This document shows, one piece after another, positions 63,946-64,000 of a DNA stretch of 64,000 nt (position 1 is its first letter; each line of letters opens with the position of its first letter). The stretch lies in the NCBI RefSeq assembly GCF_014653575.1, contig NZ_BNAQ01000002.1, forward strand, positions 799,378-863,377. Direction: 5' to 3'. The translations under genes and the position numbers were made by a program. This stretch comes from Sphingomonas glacialis (GTDB lineage Bacteria; Pseudomonadota; Alphaproteobacteria; Sphingomonadales; Sphingomonadaceae). The notes beneath the pieces are model-generated. The model made no database searches, had not been told where the DNA came from, and saw only the letters and a list, made by a program, of their open reading frames with translations.

Positions 63946-64000
63946 CGTCGCAACGCGCTGTTTTTCGATCTCCGCAAGGCATTGGTCAAGCGCCTCGGCC

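Overview
The window reads as DNA from a high-GC alphaproteobacterium, most likely a sphingomonad. The support is indirect: strong G/C at third positions, a fused CheB-CheR-histidine kinase of a type common there, a CueR/HmrR-type copper regulator, a large Sphingomonas-style TonB-dependent receptor, and IS elements typical of that group. It looks like accessory DNA (a genomic island or large plasmid). It carries a relaxase, at least seven insertion sequences or fragments of them, and several decayed genes. No rRNA, tRNA or CRISPR array was found by eye.

1-6.3 kb: a broken oleate hydratase fragment, a single-domain response regulator, a giant CheB-CheR-PAS-kinase-REC-REC-LuxR hybrid, a small cysteine-rich protein and a stand-alone CheB. 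A 17-base motif occurs upstream of the small protein and of a cupin gene, and a weaker copy lies before the hybrid. It may be the binding site of the hybrid's FixJ-like output domain.

6.5-20.8 kb: metal/efflux region. A copper P1B ATPase gene has a MerR-type promoter with a 19-base spacer but is cut by one in-frame TAG, and a CueR-like gene overlaps its end. Then come a zinc-knuckle HNH-like protein, a cupin, a TonB-receptor deletion remnant and a YVTN propeller protein. A sensor kinase and OmpR-type regulator are divergent from a three-gene RND efflux operon. Remnants of a chromate transporter and of a C4 zinc-ribbon gene follow.

20.8-33.6 kb: an IS5-like element sits in an IS21-like end. 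Next are an orphan ECF sigma factor, an EAL protein, a 186-bp MITE-like element abutting a dgoA pseudogene, and a glycosyltransferase. A carbohydrate uptake locus follows: a TonB receptor divergent from a CUT1 ABC operon (binding protein and two permeases), with the ATPase gene convergent to it.

33.6-46 kb: a tightly packed, eight-gene, minus-strand operon with no recognised products is divergent from a MobA/MobL-type relaxase. An inverted repeat in the shared promoter may be an operator or part of oriT. Downstream of the relaxase are a small basic ORF, two proteins that may have a divergent exonuclease-like fold, and a second short HUH-relaxase-like protein. I consider this the best candidate for an undescribed system.

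46-64 kb: IS-rich region (IS3, IS5, IS5 remnant, IS701-like, IS481, IS21, IS3 remnants) interleaved with surface-glycan genes: an AT-rich parallel beta-helix protein, a methyltransferase, a GT2-GT4 fusion, a coiled-coil protein with eight 67-residue repeats ending in a methyltransferase, and a small beta-rich protein. Two copies of the same IS3 left end bracket the last glycan block.
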